64,000 bases of DNA. Source: Yponomeuta sedellus (taxonomy: Eukaryota > Arthropoda > Insecta > Lepidoptera > Yponomeutidae). Below are positions 29,299 to 39,870 of this stretch, one piece after another. Made by a program: the position numbers and the translations under genes. The notes below the pieces were generated by a model that worked only from the letters and a program-made list of their open reading frames with translations, was not told where the DNA came from and did no database searches. Each line of letters begins with the position of its first letter. Within the stretch, counting starts at the first letter, position 1. Location: positions 992,001-1,056,000 of the forward strand of contig OW203738.1 in NCBI GenBank assembly GCA_934045075.1. Reading direction: 5' to 3'.

Positions 29299-29522
29299 AT
29301 TTATTGCTAAATCACATACATAGTTATAGTACAGGTGGTGTTGGTATTTGTAGGTAAGTACATGATACCCCGTGAGGGCACTGCAATACACTTAGTCTTA
29401 TTATGTATGACAGATCCTTGACAGATTCAATTTTTATTATTTCGATATTGATAACATGCAAAAGAATAAATAACAAAGATACAAAATAATTCCTTAACGA
29501 GATTGAGGGTTAAGAAAGTATT
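29299..29522. other. No feature recognised
   Basis: No repeat or frame. Confidence 0.4.
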
Positions 29523-29880
29523 CATTCAAATCATAAAAACAATATTTAATAAAAAATATTTTGAGTTTTTTTGTAAATAGGTGGTCTTTTGTTTCATCTT
29601 TTAATGTTTTTCGGTAGTTGATTATATATTTTTATCAGTGATACATAGGGACTATTTGAATGTAGTTGCAGTTTTGAGAAAGGAAGATCCAACTTATTTT
29701 TACGTTGGGAGTTTGGGGGGAGGTGGGTTTCCTGAAATAAGGTAATGTTTCTTCTTACGATTGTCGCTGCTTCTAGTATGAAATAAATAAATGTAAATAG
29801 ACGGGAGAGTAAGTTGTGCTTCACAAAGTATAGTCGGCAACTGTGTAGGCAGCGAATGCCGGCTAGAATACGGACGCATT
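29523..29880 (-). pseudogene. LINE ORF2 C-terminus, right half of a split LINE
   Basis: The minus strand encodes RILAGIRCLHSCR-like sequence, then KNKLDLPFSKLQLHSN and LIKIYNQLPKNIKR, the usual LINE C-terminal end. One frameshift separates the parts. It continues the protein begun at 30094-30415. Confidence 0.7.
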
Positions 29881-30093
29881 GAAATGAAATAAAATGAAAA
29901 GGTTTTATTCAAAGTAGTGCAGAAGCTGCGGCTTAATGAACGTTACAATTCAAACTAGGTGTCCATTTCAAAATCTAGATCATTTAGGAGAAAAAATGGA
30001 CAAAAAAACTCCAAACTTAGTCTTTTCAAAGTCCTTAATTAAAGTCATTTCTTTCGCATGATGAATAGTTCTTGTATATTCGTACTGTTTCCT
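29881..30093 (-). mobile_element. LINE 3' end nested in another LINE
   Basis: On the minus strand gaaatggacacctagtttga, then aacgttcattaagccgc and a ttttatttcatttca tail. The same 3' end occurs at 38189, 39788 and 50608. It interrupts the LINE protein after GVILM. Confidence 0.75.
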
Positions 30094-30415
30094 CATTAGG
30101 ATGACACCATAGCGCAACCATGAGTAGGCGTATACGTAATATGCCGACAGAGCTGTTTCAAATTAGTGGTTGTCTTTAGAGTATATAGGGCGTAAATGAA
30201 TTTTAATATTTTTATTTTAATGTTTTCAATATGTGCTTTCCAGTTGATGTGAGAGTCAATAGTTAATCCTGATAGTTTAAATTCATTTACTTCTTCAATT
30301 TGTTCTTCGTTGTTATGTTTAATGTAAGATCTTTTTATTGATATGGTCGAAATTGTATCAATTTTGTCTTTTTTATAATTTATCTCTAAATTATGTTCAT
30401 CTCGTGGCATGGTAG
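30094..30415 (-). pseudogene. LINE reverse transcriptase fragment, left half of a split LINE
   Basis: The frame has EEVNEFKLSGLTIDSHINW, KAHIENIKIKILKFIYAL and, after a shift, YSWLRYGVIL, the segment after the FADD motif in CR1/Jockey-like enzymes. The catalytic part is missing. Confidence 0.75.
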
Positions 30416-30781
30416 AAGCGCTCGTGGCCTAGGTGAACCGAGTGATTGGAACCAATCACTTGGTTAAGCAACAACAGGCGCGGTCAGGAACGGGATGGGT
30501 GAGCGTACCGTGACTACCGCTAGTGGCATTTTTCCGAGCGCTTCCGTGCTTCGCAAGGCACGCTAAGCCGTTGGTGCCGGCTGTCATCTTATGGCAGTCG
30601 TTAAGCCATGTCAGAGGCCTTATGGGCGGCTTGATAACTTCTGACAGTGAGGCCCGGCCACTGTCTCACAATCCTCTACCAACCCGGACTTGGTCCCCGT
30701 GGTGGAGTATGGCCTAACCTTCCTGCGATGCAGGAAGAGACCCGTGCCCCAGCAGTGGGGACATATAAGGGTTGATATTAT
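30416..30781 (+). mobile_element. Family A1 SINE, full length
   Basis: gcgctcgtggcctaggtg, aagcaacaacaggcgcgg, cgggatgggtgagcgtaccg, core, gacccgtgccccagcagtgg, gggttgatatta. Followed within 20 bp by an A1 in the opposite orientation. Confidence 0.9.
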
Positions 30782-30800
30782 CAGGAATGCAGGAAGAGAC

Positions 30801-31127
30801 ACGGGTCTCTTCCTGCATCGCAGAGAGGTTAGGCTTTACTCCACCACGGGGGCCAAGTCCGGGTTGGTGGAGGATTGTAAGACAGTGGCGGGCCTTACTG
30901 TCAGCAGTTATCAAGCCGCCCATAAGGCCTCTGACATAGCTTAACGACTGCCATTATATGACAGCCGGCACCAACGGCTTAACGTGCCTTGCGAAGCACG
31001 GAAACGTTCGGAAAAATGCCACTAGCGGTAGTCACGGGACACTCACCCATCCTGTACCTGACCGCGCCTCTTGTTGCTTGACCAAGTGATTGATTCCAAT
31101 CACTCGTTTCGCCTAGGCCACGAGCGC
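30801..31127 (-). mobile_element. Family A1 SINE, tail-to-tail with its neighbour
   Basis: Minus-strand copy from gcgctcgtggcctaggcg to gatgcaggaagagacccgt; the last 40 bases are missing. With 30416-30781 it forms inverted arms of over 300 bp. Confidence 0.88.
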
Positions 31128-31241
31128 AAACATAATCGGGCCTATTTAATTCTATTGAAAAACTATGTAGGGCCAGGTTAAAATCAAATAATGTTTAGTA
31201 CTTACGAAAGTTTAACTTCGATAATTAGTAATAGTCTAGAT

Positions 31242-31405
31242 TTAAAAACCTATTTAGAGGCTAAAAATTTCACCCATGCCGGGATTCGAACCCGCAGCCT
31301 CTGGCTATCCGTACCAGCGCTCTACCAATTGAGCCAACGGGCGACTCACGGCACAGCATAAATTTGTTCCTTAGCACGGGTTAGTAAATTAAAAATAAAA
31401 TAGTG
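31242..31405 (+). mobile_element. Family B SINE with inverted 5' part
   Basis: The right 46 bases (aaatttgttccttagcacgg to the ataaaatagtg tail) are plus strand. The left part is the adjoining upstream sequence, from gagtcgcccgttggc to ggttttta, inverted. The two parts meet in the element at the same point without overlap. A perfect 13-bp repeat, taatagtctagat, encloses it (31229-31241, 31406-31418). This is the geometry of twin-primed LINE insertions. Confidence 0.9.
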
Positions 31406-31418
31406 TAATAGTCTAGAT

Positions 31419-31747
31419 ATTTGTATTTTATAAAAAATATCCAAACAGACCAGTAGAACATACATTTTACGACTTCACACTCTGTAGAATAGAGACAGAG
31501 TGTAGACAGCGCACAGTGTATTGTGTACCGACAACGCGATTGTGCGGGGGTAACGAAGCGTGGCAGGGGATAGGGGAGGGAATCGCTGCCGATTGAGTTG
31601 CCATTTTGATTTGGTTAGACACGGTTTGCTTTACCGCTCTGAGATGCTAATTTCGGTATGGAGACGGGAGTTTGACATCCCGTCAGTGAGAATCAAACTG
31701 CAAGTTTTGCCACCGTCATTTCTCTTGATTCTTTTTATAGTTATATT
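31419..31747. other. No feature recognised
   Basis: Unique sequence; a plus frame from 31560 continues into the B element and is not supported. Confidence 0.4.
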
Positions 31748-32133
31748 ATTTTTTAATGCACTAACCCGTGCTAAGGACAATTTAAAAACTTATTTAGAGG
31801 CTAAAAATTCCACCCATGCCGGGATTCGAACCCGTCCCCTCTGCCTATTCGTGCCAGCGCTCTTTCCAACTGAGCGACTCACCGGCATCAGTGAAATTTC
31901 GAACCTCTTTACACTATTCTCTGTATTACGTACAGGCAGCGACATCTGGCCGAAGTAATTTGCATCTCTTGCAGCCCCGAGTATAACTGCAGTTAGGTTT
32001 TACATCGGAATGATATCGCTGTACCCACATGATTACATAATTTTTAATGCACTAACCCGTTGTAAGGACAATTTGAAAACCTATTTAGAGGCTAAAAATT
32101 CCGCTCATGCCGGGATTCGAACCCGCGACCTCC
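31748..32133 (-). mobile_element. Family B SINE, 1.3 tandem units
   Basis: The element tail word ttaatgcactaacccg occurs at 31754 and again at 32043. Between lie core, 5' flank and linker in the same order as the 299-bp array at the right edge. The second unit stops in the B-box region. Confidence 0.8.
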
Positions 32134-32189
32134 TATATAGTGTTTTTTTTTTATTTCTGTGACGTCACAACAGTATGAAGAAGAAATAC

Positions 32190-32472
32190 ATTTATAAACA
32201 TAAAAATGTGAAAATTACTTTGCTAAATTCCTTGAAAAATTACTGCACTTGTGAGCCGGAGGATGCCTCGTGTTAGAGGCGAAACGCGTCGCGCATTTTC
32301 TTACAAAGTATTGGTGTCAGTGGTGGTATGTTCGTGTAGTGGTTCTGCTTGAAAAAGTGGGAGGGAGGGTGGTGCATTAACTAACCGCATGGTGCTTGTG
32401 AGATTTTTGGCGGAATTTAACAAAGTAACTTTAACATTTTAATGCTAATATGGTTTTCCGCAACGTAACGCC
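32190..32472 (+). mobile_element. Family G element, internally deleted copy
   Basis: gtgaaaattactttgctaaa at left, gaggcgaaacgcgtcgcgc inside, and at right the complete arm ggtgcattaactaaccgc, gatttttggcggaattt, ending ccgcaacgtaacgcc. Confidence 0.6.
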
Positions 32473-33284
32473 TGATTCCATACAATATACATTTATTTGT
32501 AACGATCACATGCACACAAAGGTAAATTAAAACAAAAATCACAAAAATAAAAGAAAATATACTGACATTAAACAAAGGCATAGCGGCAAAGGGCATCTAA
32601 CTCAGCGGTGTGTTAGAGCCCTCAGCTATGACAACTTTGGACCAATTCTGTCCAGCCAGTGCATCTGATTTCAGCTAGTCAGCGTAAAAATCGAAGTCCT
32701 ATCACGTGCACCTGAATAGGCCTCCACGTGCCTCCACTGTGTACATACGACCAAATACGACGCACTCGTGCGTGACTCCCGATCGCTTGCCGAGTGGTCC
32801 GTGGGTCGTCTACTAATCATCCGACTAGGATCGCAGCTGGTACATTTTCCATCGTGGTTCTTAACTACTAAAGTTAAGGATCAATTTGCAACTCTGAAGT
32901 GGAAGGTTAGAATGTTGTCTTGTAGGATTAGTTGTTTGTTTCTAGAATTGATTATTTTTATTTTATTTATTTATACGAAGACAGTCTTACAAAAACATTA
33001 ACAATTGTCTTTTAAAGAAATAGACCTATAGTTTTCCGAATTTACAATATTTGAAAACAAAAAATAACTATATCTTTTAAATTCCTGAAAAAGTAACCTA
33101 CAATTAAACTAACCAAATTAAAGCAACAATAGAATCACAGCTAACAAATTATTTAGCCACTTTTCAGGCTAATAACTCAATTTTTGAATGAGTTTAGTGT
33201 GCTGCCGAAAATATCAATTTCACTCAACTTACCGTTACAAAGTTTACATATGTATTATGGGTGAATTGTGCGTTTCAATCATTA
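32473..33284. other. Mostly unassigned
   Basis: ttatttatttatacgaagac with cttacaaaaacattaac near 32957 resembles a minus-strand LINE 3' end. The 77-codon frame at 32768 is unsupported. Confidence 0.35.
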
Positions 33285-33520
33285 GCCTTCGTCGTCGTCG
33301 TCGTCAGGCTATACTAGTCCACTGCTGGACATAGCCCTCCCCTAAAGAGCGCCACGTTGGGCTATCATAAGGGGTAATGCCCATAATCCCCACGCTGGGC
33401 ATGCGGGTTAGGGATCGCAGTTCAGTGGAACTGTACTGCAGGGGGCACTGCTGCCCACCCCCCGGTTTGTGTCCCTTAGTCGCCTTTTACGACAGCCGTG
33501 GGAAGAATTAGGTTGGTGCC
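33285..33520 (-). mobile_element. Family C SINE
   Basis: Minus strand: ggcaccaacctaattcttcc, gtaaaaggcgactaaggga, ggctatgtccagcagtgg, then a (gac)n tail seen as cgtcgtcgtcgtcgt on the plus strand. Confidence 0.75.
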
Positions 33521-33735
33521 TTCATGTCTATCTGTACACAAGCATCATCATCTGTCAGCCATTTGTCCCAGATGGTCGGCCTAGCAAGCTGGAGGGCGTC
33601 CTATGCTGCTTTTGTAGGTTCGAGATCTCCACTTAAGAAACTTTAAGTGCCATTGGGTGTCGGTTCTTCAGCATATGTGACGAGCCTACTGCTACTTCAA
33701 TTTGCTAATATTATAGGATTATTGTCGATTTCGTT

Positions 33736-33968
33736 TCCTTGCTTCGCAAGGCACGTTAAGCCGTTGGTGCCGGCCGTCATGCAATGGCAGTCGTTAAGCC
33801 ATTTCAGAGGCATTATGGGCGGCTTGATAACTTCTGACAGTAAGGACCGCCACAGTCTTACAATCTTCCACCAACCCGGACTTGGCCCCCGTGGTGGAGT
33901 ATGGCCTACCCTTCTTATGATGCAGGAAGAGACCATGCCCCCACTGCAGGGGCAGAGTCGATATCGAT
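33736..33968 (+). mobile_element. Family A1 SINE, 5'-truncated
   Basis: Starts ccttgcttcgcaaggcacg and runs through the core to cagagtcgatatcgat; the 5S-like head is missing. Confidence 0.8.
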
Positions 33969-34049
33969 TGTCGATTTCTGAATTGAGAATTTGCGCTAAG
34001 TAAATGTCTGCTGTGTTGTCTCTTCGAAATTTTGAGAAAAAAGCATGAC

Positions 34050-34258
34050 AGAACTAACCCGTGCTAAGGACAAATTTAAAAACATTTAATGCACTAACCC
34101 GTGCTAAGGACAAATTTAAAAACATATTTAGAGGCTAAAAATTTCACCCATGCCGGGATTGGAACCCGGAACCCGCAACCTCTGGCACGGATAGCCAGAG
34201 GTTGCGGGTTCGAATCCCGGCATGGGTGAAATTTTTAGCCTCTAAATAGGTTTTTAAA
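34050..34258. mobile_element. Family B SINE fold-back insertion
   Basis: The minus arm includes a duplicated tail segment (aactaacccgtgctaaggac twice) and runs to the B box; the plus arm runs cacggatagccagaggttgc to ctctaaataggtttttaaa. Centre near 34183. Target duplication not resolved. Confidence 0.8.
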
Positions 34259-34924
34259 CGTTGTTTAAGTATTAACTTAGTAAAATTCTTAATTCAGAAA
34301 CCGGCTGTAGATTTTTTTGACGTGATCAAATGATTATTTGAATTTTGATAATCTATTTCGCAAGGAAACTGCGTTGAAGTTTAGCAAATCATCTGATTGA
34401 AAAGTTTTTTTCAAATATTTTATTTTTAAAAGGGTTTTGGAGCATTCATAAAGTGGAATCGAAAATGCTGCCTTTAGTAGTTTGATAACTTAATTAATAT
34501 TAGAAACAATATTACGTTACTTAATTTCTTAGTGTTAACAAAAAAGTTATTTCGTAAATGATTCCTCAAGCCACAGTATCACAACTGGATTTAAACTTGG
34601 TTTGACGCAAAACTAAACTGAGGGCGTTGCCAATTTCGAAAAAGATTAGTAAGACTCGCGCTTTTTAAGTGTCAAACAAAAGTTATTACTATTAATATTA
34701 TATAGCCTTCGCTTTGTGTCACATTAGAAGAACAGTCTACCCAAATAAGCAAGAGCACATCCATTCCACAAGCAATTGGGTTTAAAATTAGCATGCCCCG
34801 CTTCCGAGAGCCACCTACGATTGCCCTATCAATCTAGCACTACACCGGGTCTACACAGGGTTATTTTAAAATGTAAAATTTCTTAATTAGAATTTACAAA
34901 TAAATATGTTAAGAATTCAGAATT
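34259..34924. other. No feature recognised
   Basis: A+T-rich unique sequence. Confidence 0.4.
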
Positions 34925-35290
34925 TACAAATATGTGCCACAGAAAATATGCGCTAGTCCCACAATTGGTACATTTAAGAAGGAGTTGAAAGAGCACTATT
35001 TATCTCTATCATAACTTTGAGCTACGAGTATATACTTATTTATTAATATCTATGTATTTTATTTATTTATATTTACAGGTATTTAGTTTATGTAGTGTAT
35101 TATTTCTGCTTAGGTTATTGCTAAGGGTTTTTGTAGTCTATGTAGTTTATTTGGTACACGTATATAGACCCGTTTTTTACTGCTGCTCCAACCCTCCAAG
35201 GTTTGCTGGCAGAAATCTCTTTCAGAGATAAGCTCGCCTTTGTACATGTTATTTCTTATGTAATGTCCTGTTAAATGTTTCGTGTGCAAT
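34925..35290 (+). pseudogene. LINE C-terminus and 3' UTR
   Basis: The frame at 34935 gives TIGTFKKELKEHYLSLS then stop, as in 28730-28938. The 3' UTR has gtttgctggcagaaatctct, gataagctcgcctttgtaca and ends gtgcaataaagtagaataat, with a polyadenylation-like AATAAA. Confidence 0.65.
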
Positions 35291-35361
35291 AAAGTAGAAT
35301 AATGTGTTTAATTACAACAACTTCTGTTCTGCAAATTTTTGTCATATTTTTGATAAATTTT

Positions 35362-35460
35362 AAGATGAGATAACAATATTCTTTATTGTACACCACAGCA
35401 CATGCTACATAACAACGATTGTAACAAAAGGGCGCAATTGGCAAGCTTTTTGCTAAAAGC
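35362..35460 (-). mobile_element. LINE 3' end
   Basis: The minus strand ends gtgtacaataaagaatattg. It faces the LINE 3' end at its left, so two LINE tails converge. Confidence 0.45.
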
Positions 35461-35490
35461 AATAAAAAAAAGTAAGAACGAGTATGGACT

Positions 35491-36180
35491 AGTGATGCAA
35501 AGAAACGGTTTTTTTCTGAAGGGAAAAAAAACCTTGAAAAAAATCGGTTTTTTTTAGGGGGGCGTTTTTTTTTTCATAGTTTCTTCTCTTCACTCTTAGA
35601 TATAAATCTGACTCTGACCGATGGTATGAACGACCTAAAGAAGAGGTCAAAGTAGTAATGGACAGTACAAAGCTCTTTATTTGTAGAAATATAGGTGTCA
35701 TATTTGAAGATTACTTTCTCTGTTACCTTCCATCATCCAAGATTTTGAACGCACAGCTAGCTAGGTAGGCTAGAGTAAGTAAGGTCTTATATAATTTTCC
35801 ATGTTGAATGATATCTTGTCAAGGTCTACTTCCCTCCAATGTAATCAGTATTACCAATAAATTGCGCGCGAAAGTAACCGAACATGCTCGGCTAGTCGAG
35901 AGACATCGTTCGGGTGTCTCCGGTAGAGATTTTCTAGTTATTAGAATATTGACTATTATTGCTTGGTAATTTTGCTGTTCTGCGAGACTTCGTCGTGTGG
36001 GTGGTGTTTTGTTTATGAAAAACGGTAACATTTTATGTGTTATTCCATCATTTAATGAAAAACACCTTTTCTGAAAAAAAAAACATATTTAGAAAAAAAA
36101 CAGCAGTGCCATGTTTTTTTTCATGTTTTTTTTCAAAGTTTTGAAAAAAAAACAATTAGTTTTTTTCACTTTGCATCTCT
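35491..36180. mobile_element. 690-bp DNA element with 10-bp target duplication
   Basis: Inverted ends agtgatgcaaag and the complement of ctttgcatctct (one mismatch in 12) are flanked by a perfect 10-bp repeat agtatggact (35481-35490, 36181-36190). The subterminal 100 bp on both sides are packed with A and T runs. The interior has no transposase; the 70-codon minus frame at 35819-36031 has no motif I know. The end sequence suggests a hAT-like origin, but hAT duplications are normally 8 bp. Confidence 0.7.
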
Positions 36181-36192
36181 AGTATGGACTAA

Positions 36193-36343
36193 CTTTCCGG
36201 TGTCAGTAATGCCCGCCACTGTTTTAAAATCCTCCACCAACCTGGATTTGGCCTTGTGATGGAGTATGGCCTAACCTTCCTGCGATGCTGGAAGAGACTC
36301 ATGCCCTAGCAGTGGGGACGTACATGGGTTGATATCCTTAGTT
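36193..36343 (+). mobile_element. Family A1 SINE, 3' half, diverged
   Basis: gtcagtaatgcccgccactg, ctccaccaacctggatttgg, gactcatgccctagcagtgg, gggttgatatc. Confidence 0.75.
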
Positions 36344-36454
36344 TTTATGTTAGGTTTTTTATTAACCTAGTCATATAAGCCCGGTACTTAATTGTTCTTT
36401 AATCCTCATGTTAAATTTATGACTGTTCGCCAATTCATAATTTAATTCAAAGGC

Positions 36455-36625
36455 CGCCACAACACAGGTTTGACCTAGCGTGTTGACCACTGTAAACTCT
36501 TCATCTGTGTAACTATTTTATTTAATATTTAATACGTATCCACCGTGGGTAGCCAATATCAAGCACTGAGATATACGCAAACACCTCAGAAACTCCGGTT
36601 TCTTCACAACATTTTTCATTTATGC
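36455..36625 (-). mobile_element. Family E SINE fragment
   Basis: aaaggccgccacaacacagg, ccaccgtgggtagccaat and cacctcagaaactccggttt on the plus strand are complement of E. Diverged. Confidence 0.5.
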
Positions 36626-36639
36626 CAGCGAATGTCATT

Positions 36640-36890
36640 TATTTTATTTATTAGGACTACCAACAAGATAATACACCAATACATTTACAATAGACCATAA
36701 CTAGAAATAAACTAAGTGTTATCTCACTTACACGACTCACTTATACGACATTAATGAGTTTTTTAATCCAGTTAATTAATAACTGACATGTAATTTGATT
36801 TATCTTATTTTAATTTTAAGTAATTTTATAATGAAATGTAATTCTATTATTATGAATAAAGTAATCTAATCTAATCTACAGGCAGTCACA
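36640..36890. repeat. Two opposed LINE 3' ends
   Basis: tttattaggactaccaacaa (36655) is a minus-strand LINE tail; ttatgaataaagtaatctaa with repeated tctaa (36850-36878) is a plus-strand tail. Neither carries protein sequence. Confidence 0.4.
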
Positions 36891-37349
36891 ACATGCACCG
36901 TTAGTATGAAGTTACTTAAGGACTTAATGTATTGATTCTAATTTACACTGATTTACTGTTAAGTTAATAAACTCATGAAACAATTTAACAATTGCTCCTG
37001 GAATTCGCAGATACACTATATACAATACGATAAACTTTTTAAAAAAAGTCCTAGGTGCATGCCCGCACTGGAAATCGAACCTGGGTCACTTGTCGCAACA
37101 ACACACCACCAATTCCAATTGCACTTCCTAAAATACATATTAGTATGTGTTGCATAGGGCATTTTGTGAATAACCCTGTATATTGTTTTGTCACCAGATG
37201 GATAGATAGACAAGATTCCAGGTAAGACGCTTGGAGTCTGGAGGGTAAGGAGGGTAGATACGGCAATCTCACTTGTCTGGGAGTTTCTGGATTGCAGCTA
37301 TAGATCTTCCAGATACTATGTAATCTAAAGTAAACTATTGTATAGAATC
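36891..37349. other. Mostly unassigned; E SINE head scrap
   Basis: aggtgcatgcccgcactgga then aatcgaacctgggtcac (37053-37090) is the complement of a family E head. Nothing else recognised. Confidence 0.4.
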
Positions 37350-37625
37350 AGGCGTTACTTCGGAAATCCATAATAGCATTAAAAAGTTAAAATTACTTTG
37401 CTAAATTCCGCCAAAAATCCCACAAGCACCATGCGGTTAGTTAATGCACCGCCCTCCCTCCCACTTTTTAAAACAGAAGCAAGACACGAACACACGACCA
37501 CCAATACCAATACTTGTGTGAGAAAACACGCGACGCGTTTCGCCTCTAACACGAGGCATCCTCAGGCTCCCAAATGCAAGTGACCGTCTCCGCAAAAACG
37601 CTCCGTATTTATAGGCTAGGCCGCC
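37350..37625 (+). mobile_element. Family G element, left half
   Basis: Begins aggcgttacttcggaaatcc and has the full left arm (gctaaattccgccaaaaatc, caccgccctccctccc) and the interior gcgacgcgtttcgcctct. The right arm is missing. It supplies the outer terminus of the family. Confidence 0.6.
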
Positions 37626-37635
37626 CCTCTGAAGG

Positions 37636-37765
37636 TACGGCATTGCTAACTTCCTTCACCAATCTGGACTTGGTCTCCGTGGTGGAGTATGGCCTGTACC
37701 TTCCTTAGGGAAGAGTCCCGTGCCCCTTGGTAGGGACATAATGGGTTGATGGTGTGGATGATGAT
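37636..37765 (+). mobile_element. Family A2 SINE, 3' end
   Basis: ccttcaccaatctggacttg, gtggtggagtatggcctg, gtcccgtgccccttggtagg, then a gatgg-gatgatgat tail. Confidence 0.7.
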
Positions 37766-38012
37766 ATTTTAGTGTTTTTTGGAAATAAATAAATAAATTA
37801 CCTACTTACTATAAATATCTAGAAAATAATTCCATGCCGAACATAAAGATAAAGTGACTAATCCTAACTAAACTACCTATAGCTATACAAATTGAAGGCC
37901 AACCCCGTCGAAAGCTAAACGCAATTTGCTGTAACGTCGCTGCAATCAGCCATCAGGGCAATCTATTCAGCACAAACAAAGCGGTGTGTTACAGCGCTGC
38001 ACAGCAATAAAC
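37766..38012. other. No feature recognised
   Basis: No repeat or frame seen. Confidence 0.4.
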
Positions 38013-38024
38013 AGAGGTACTGTA

Positions 38025-38176
38025 CTATTTTTATTTTTAATGCACTAACCCGTGCTAAGGACAAATTTAAAAAACTATTTAGAGGCTAAAAATGACAAAT
38101 CTGGCACGGATAGCTAGAGGTTGCGGGTACGAATCCCGGCATGCGTGAAATTTTTAGCCTCTAAATAGGTTTTTAA
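38025..38176. mobile_element. Family B SINE, inverted insertion
   Basis: The minus part runs from the tail to gaggctaaaaat; after gacaaat, the plus part runs ctggcacggatagctagagg to taggttttta. The arms overlap over about 28 bp of the element. Direct repeats agaggta-c/t-tgta (38013-38024, 38177-38188) differ at one base. Confidence 0.88.
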
Positions 38177-38188
38177 AGAGGTATTGTA

Positions 38189-38330
38189 ATGAAATGAAAA
38201 GGTTTATTCAAAGTAGCGCAGAAACTGCGGCTTAATGAACGTTACAAGTCAAACTAGGTGTCCATTTCAAAATCTAGATCATTTTGGAGAAAAAATGGAC
38301 AAAAAACTAAATCCTAAGGTCGTCTGGAAA
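38189..38330 (-). mobile_element. LINE 3' end
   Basis: aatgaaatgaaaaggtttat, cttaatgaacgttacaagtc and ggtgtccatttcaaaatc on the plus strand are the complement of the LINE tail nested at 29881-30093. Confidence 0.7.
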
Positions 38331-38448
38331 GGATCACATTTAGTGATAAGTGATACGTTTTGCATGTTTATGCGTGATCACTTTGTGATGTTGTAATGCG
38401 TTTTACAGATAATATAATGGAACGACTTCAACTTTGTGCTTTACTTAA

Positions 38449-38620
38449 AACTAGCTGACCTAGCGAACTTCGAACCGCATACAGTCGATTCTTTAATTTT
38501 TTCCTCCGTAAGAACCATCTTCAAGGAATATTCTAAAAAAGTATTAGCGAAATCGGTTCAGCGGCTCTCGAGATTTGCGCTTAGCAACATTCAGCGATTA
38601 ATTTTTATATTAAAGATGTG
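38449..38620 (+). repeat. Family F repeat, full copy
   Basis: aactagctgacctagcgaac, gtattagcgaaatcggttca, gagatttgcgcttagcaac; colinear with 22483-22670. Confidence 0.6.
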
Positions 38621-39120
38621 TTTATTATTTTATTTATATAAGCAGAAAAATAGAATATTTAGGTAAAAATAGTCATGTCTAGTGTGAAGCAGTAATGGTA
38701 AAGAAATTAAGGAAATCTCAAAAATGGGTGACGTATTTAAAATTTGAAAATGATAGACAGTATTTATAGTAATGTAAAAAAATGGTATAAAGAGGTTTGG
38801 ATCGTTACAACCTGAAAAATATCTAAACATTTGAAGAGACCTCTGTATCTGCATTTCCTACCGTGTTTATTGCGAAAATTAATAGTTCCAGAAGCATGAA
38901 CCGGTGACCCCTGAAGCTGAAACTGTTAGTTCAACGAGTCGACGACCACGAGCTCCGTAGCTTAAGAGGCTTTAGAGTTTGGCAAACAACGAGGTTAGTT
39001 AGCCCTGTAACGAGGTGTGTCGTAAATTAGTCTAGTGCGCCGATTTGTGCGTCGATAAGGCTGATATATTTACACAATATATTATTATTATTATTATTAT
39101 TGTTCTTTATTTCACTAATT
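38621..39120. other. No feature recognised; short (ATT)n
   Basis: About seven att units near 39080. No other repeat or coding evidence. Confidence 0.4.
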
Positions 39121-39405
39121 CACTCCATCCATCCGCACTTGGGCCCCGTGGTGGAGTAAGGCCTATGCAAAACATAACATGACATTTTACATACAGGCAC
39201 ATACATTGCTTCTGGCCCCACACTAGGATACCCTGTGTCGTGGGAACCCGAAACAATGACATCACAAACATGTAAACATCCAAGACCTGGGGTTTCTTTT
39301 TTGTCCCGGACCTCTTGCATGGTAGGCAGATGCCTGGATGCCTTCCTCACAGAATAAATCTGTGCCCCTCGGTAGGAAGATTATGGGTTGATGATGTTGA
39401 TTTCA
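39121..39405 (+). mobile_element. Family A2 SINE split by a D SINE
   Basis: ccgtggtggagtaaggcct on the left and gatgccttcctcacag, ctgtgcccctcggtagg, gggttgatgatgttga on the right are consecutive parts of A2. The gap is filled by the D SINE at 39167-39331. Confidence 0.7.
39167..39331 (-). mobile_element. Family D SINE nested in A2
   Basis: Minus-strand body and tail with ctgcctaccatgcaagaggt; the first part of the tRNA head and the B box are missing. Nested position shows it is younger than this A2 copy. Confidence 0.75.
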
Positions 39406-39447
39406 CTGATGATGATGGGTAAATGTACAAAGGCGTGCTTAGTATAC

Positions 39448-39772
39448 TGATATCAACCCTTTGTATGCCCCTACTGCTGGGGCACGGGTGTCTTCCTGCA
39501 TCGCAGGAAGGTTAGGCCATACTTCACCACGGGGGCCAAGTCCGGGTTGGTGGAGAATTGTAAGACAGTGGCGGGTCTTACTGACATGGCTTAGCGACTG
39601 TCATTAAATAACAGCCGGCCCCAACGGCTTAGCGCGCCTTGCGGAGCACGGAAGCGCTTGAAAAAAATGCCACTAGCAATAGTCACATGATGGTCACCCA
39701 TCCGCCATCTGTTCCTGTTGTTACTTAACCTTAGTGATTGATTCCAATCCCTCAGTTCCACTAGGCCGCTTT
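39448..39772 (-). mobile_element. Family A1 SINE
   Basis: Minus-strand copy with diverged head (aagtaacaacagg, gcggatgggtgacc), a shortened core lacking the tcagaggcctta segment, and the full tail gggttgatatcag. Confidence 0.8.
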
Positions 39773-39787
39773 GAGTCACAGATTTGT

Positions 39788-39870
39788 GAAATGGAATGAA
39801 AAGATTTTATTCAAAATAACGCAGATACTGCGGCTCAATGAACGTAACAATTCAAACTAAGTGTTGTATT
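39788..39870 (-). mobile_element. LINE 3' end
   Basis: gaaatggaatgaaaagattt and ctgcggctcaatgaacgtaa match the complement of the tail at 29881 and 38189. Confidence 0.65.

Noticed and set aside
28957..29391. Long open frames on both strands coding Asn-Thr and Val-Phe repeats
   Set aside because: They translate the ttcgtg array; no start context, no non-repeat domain.
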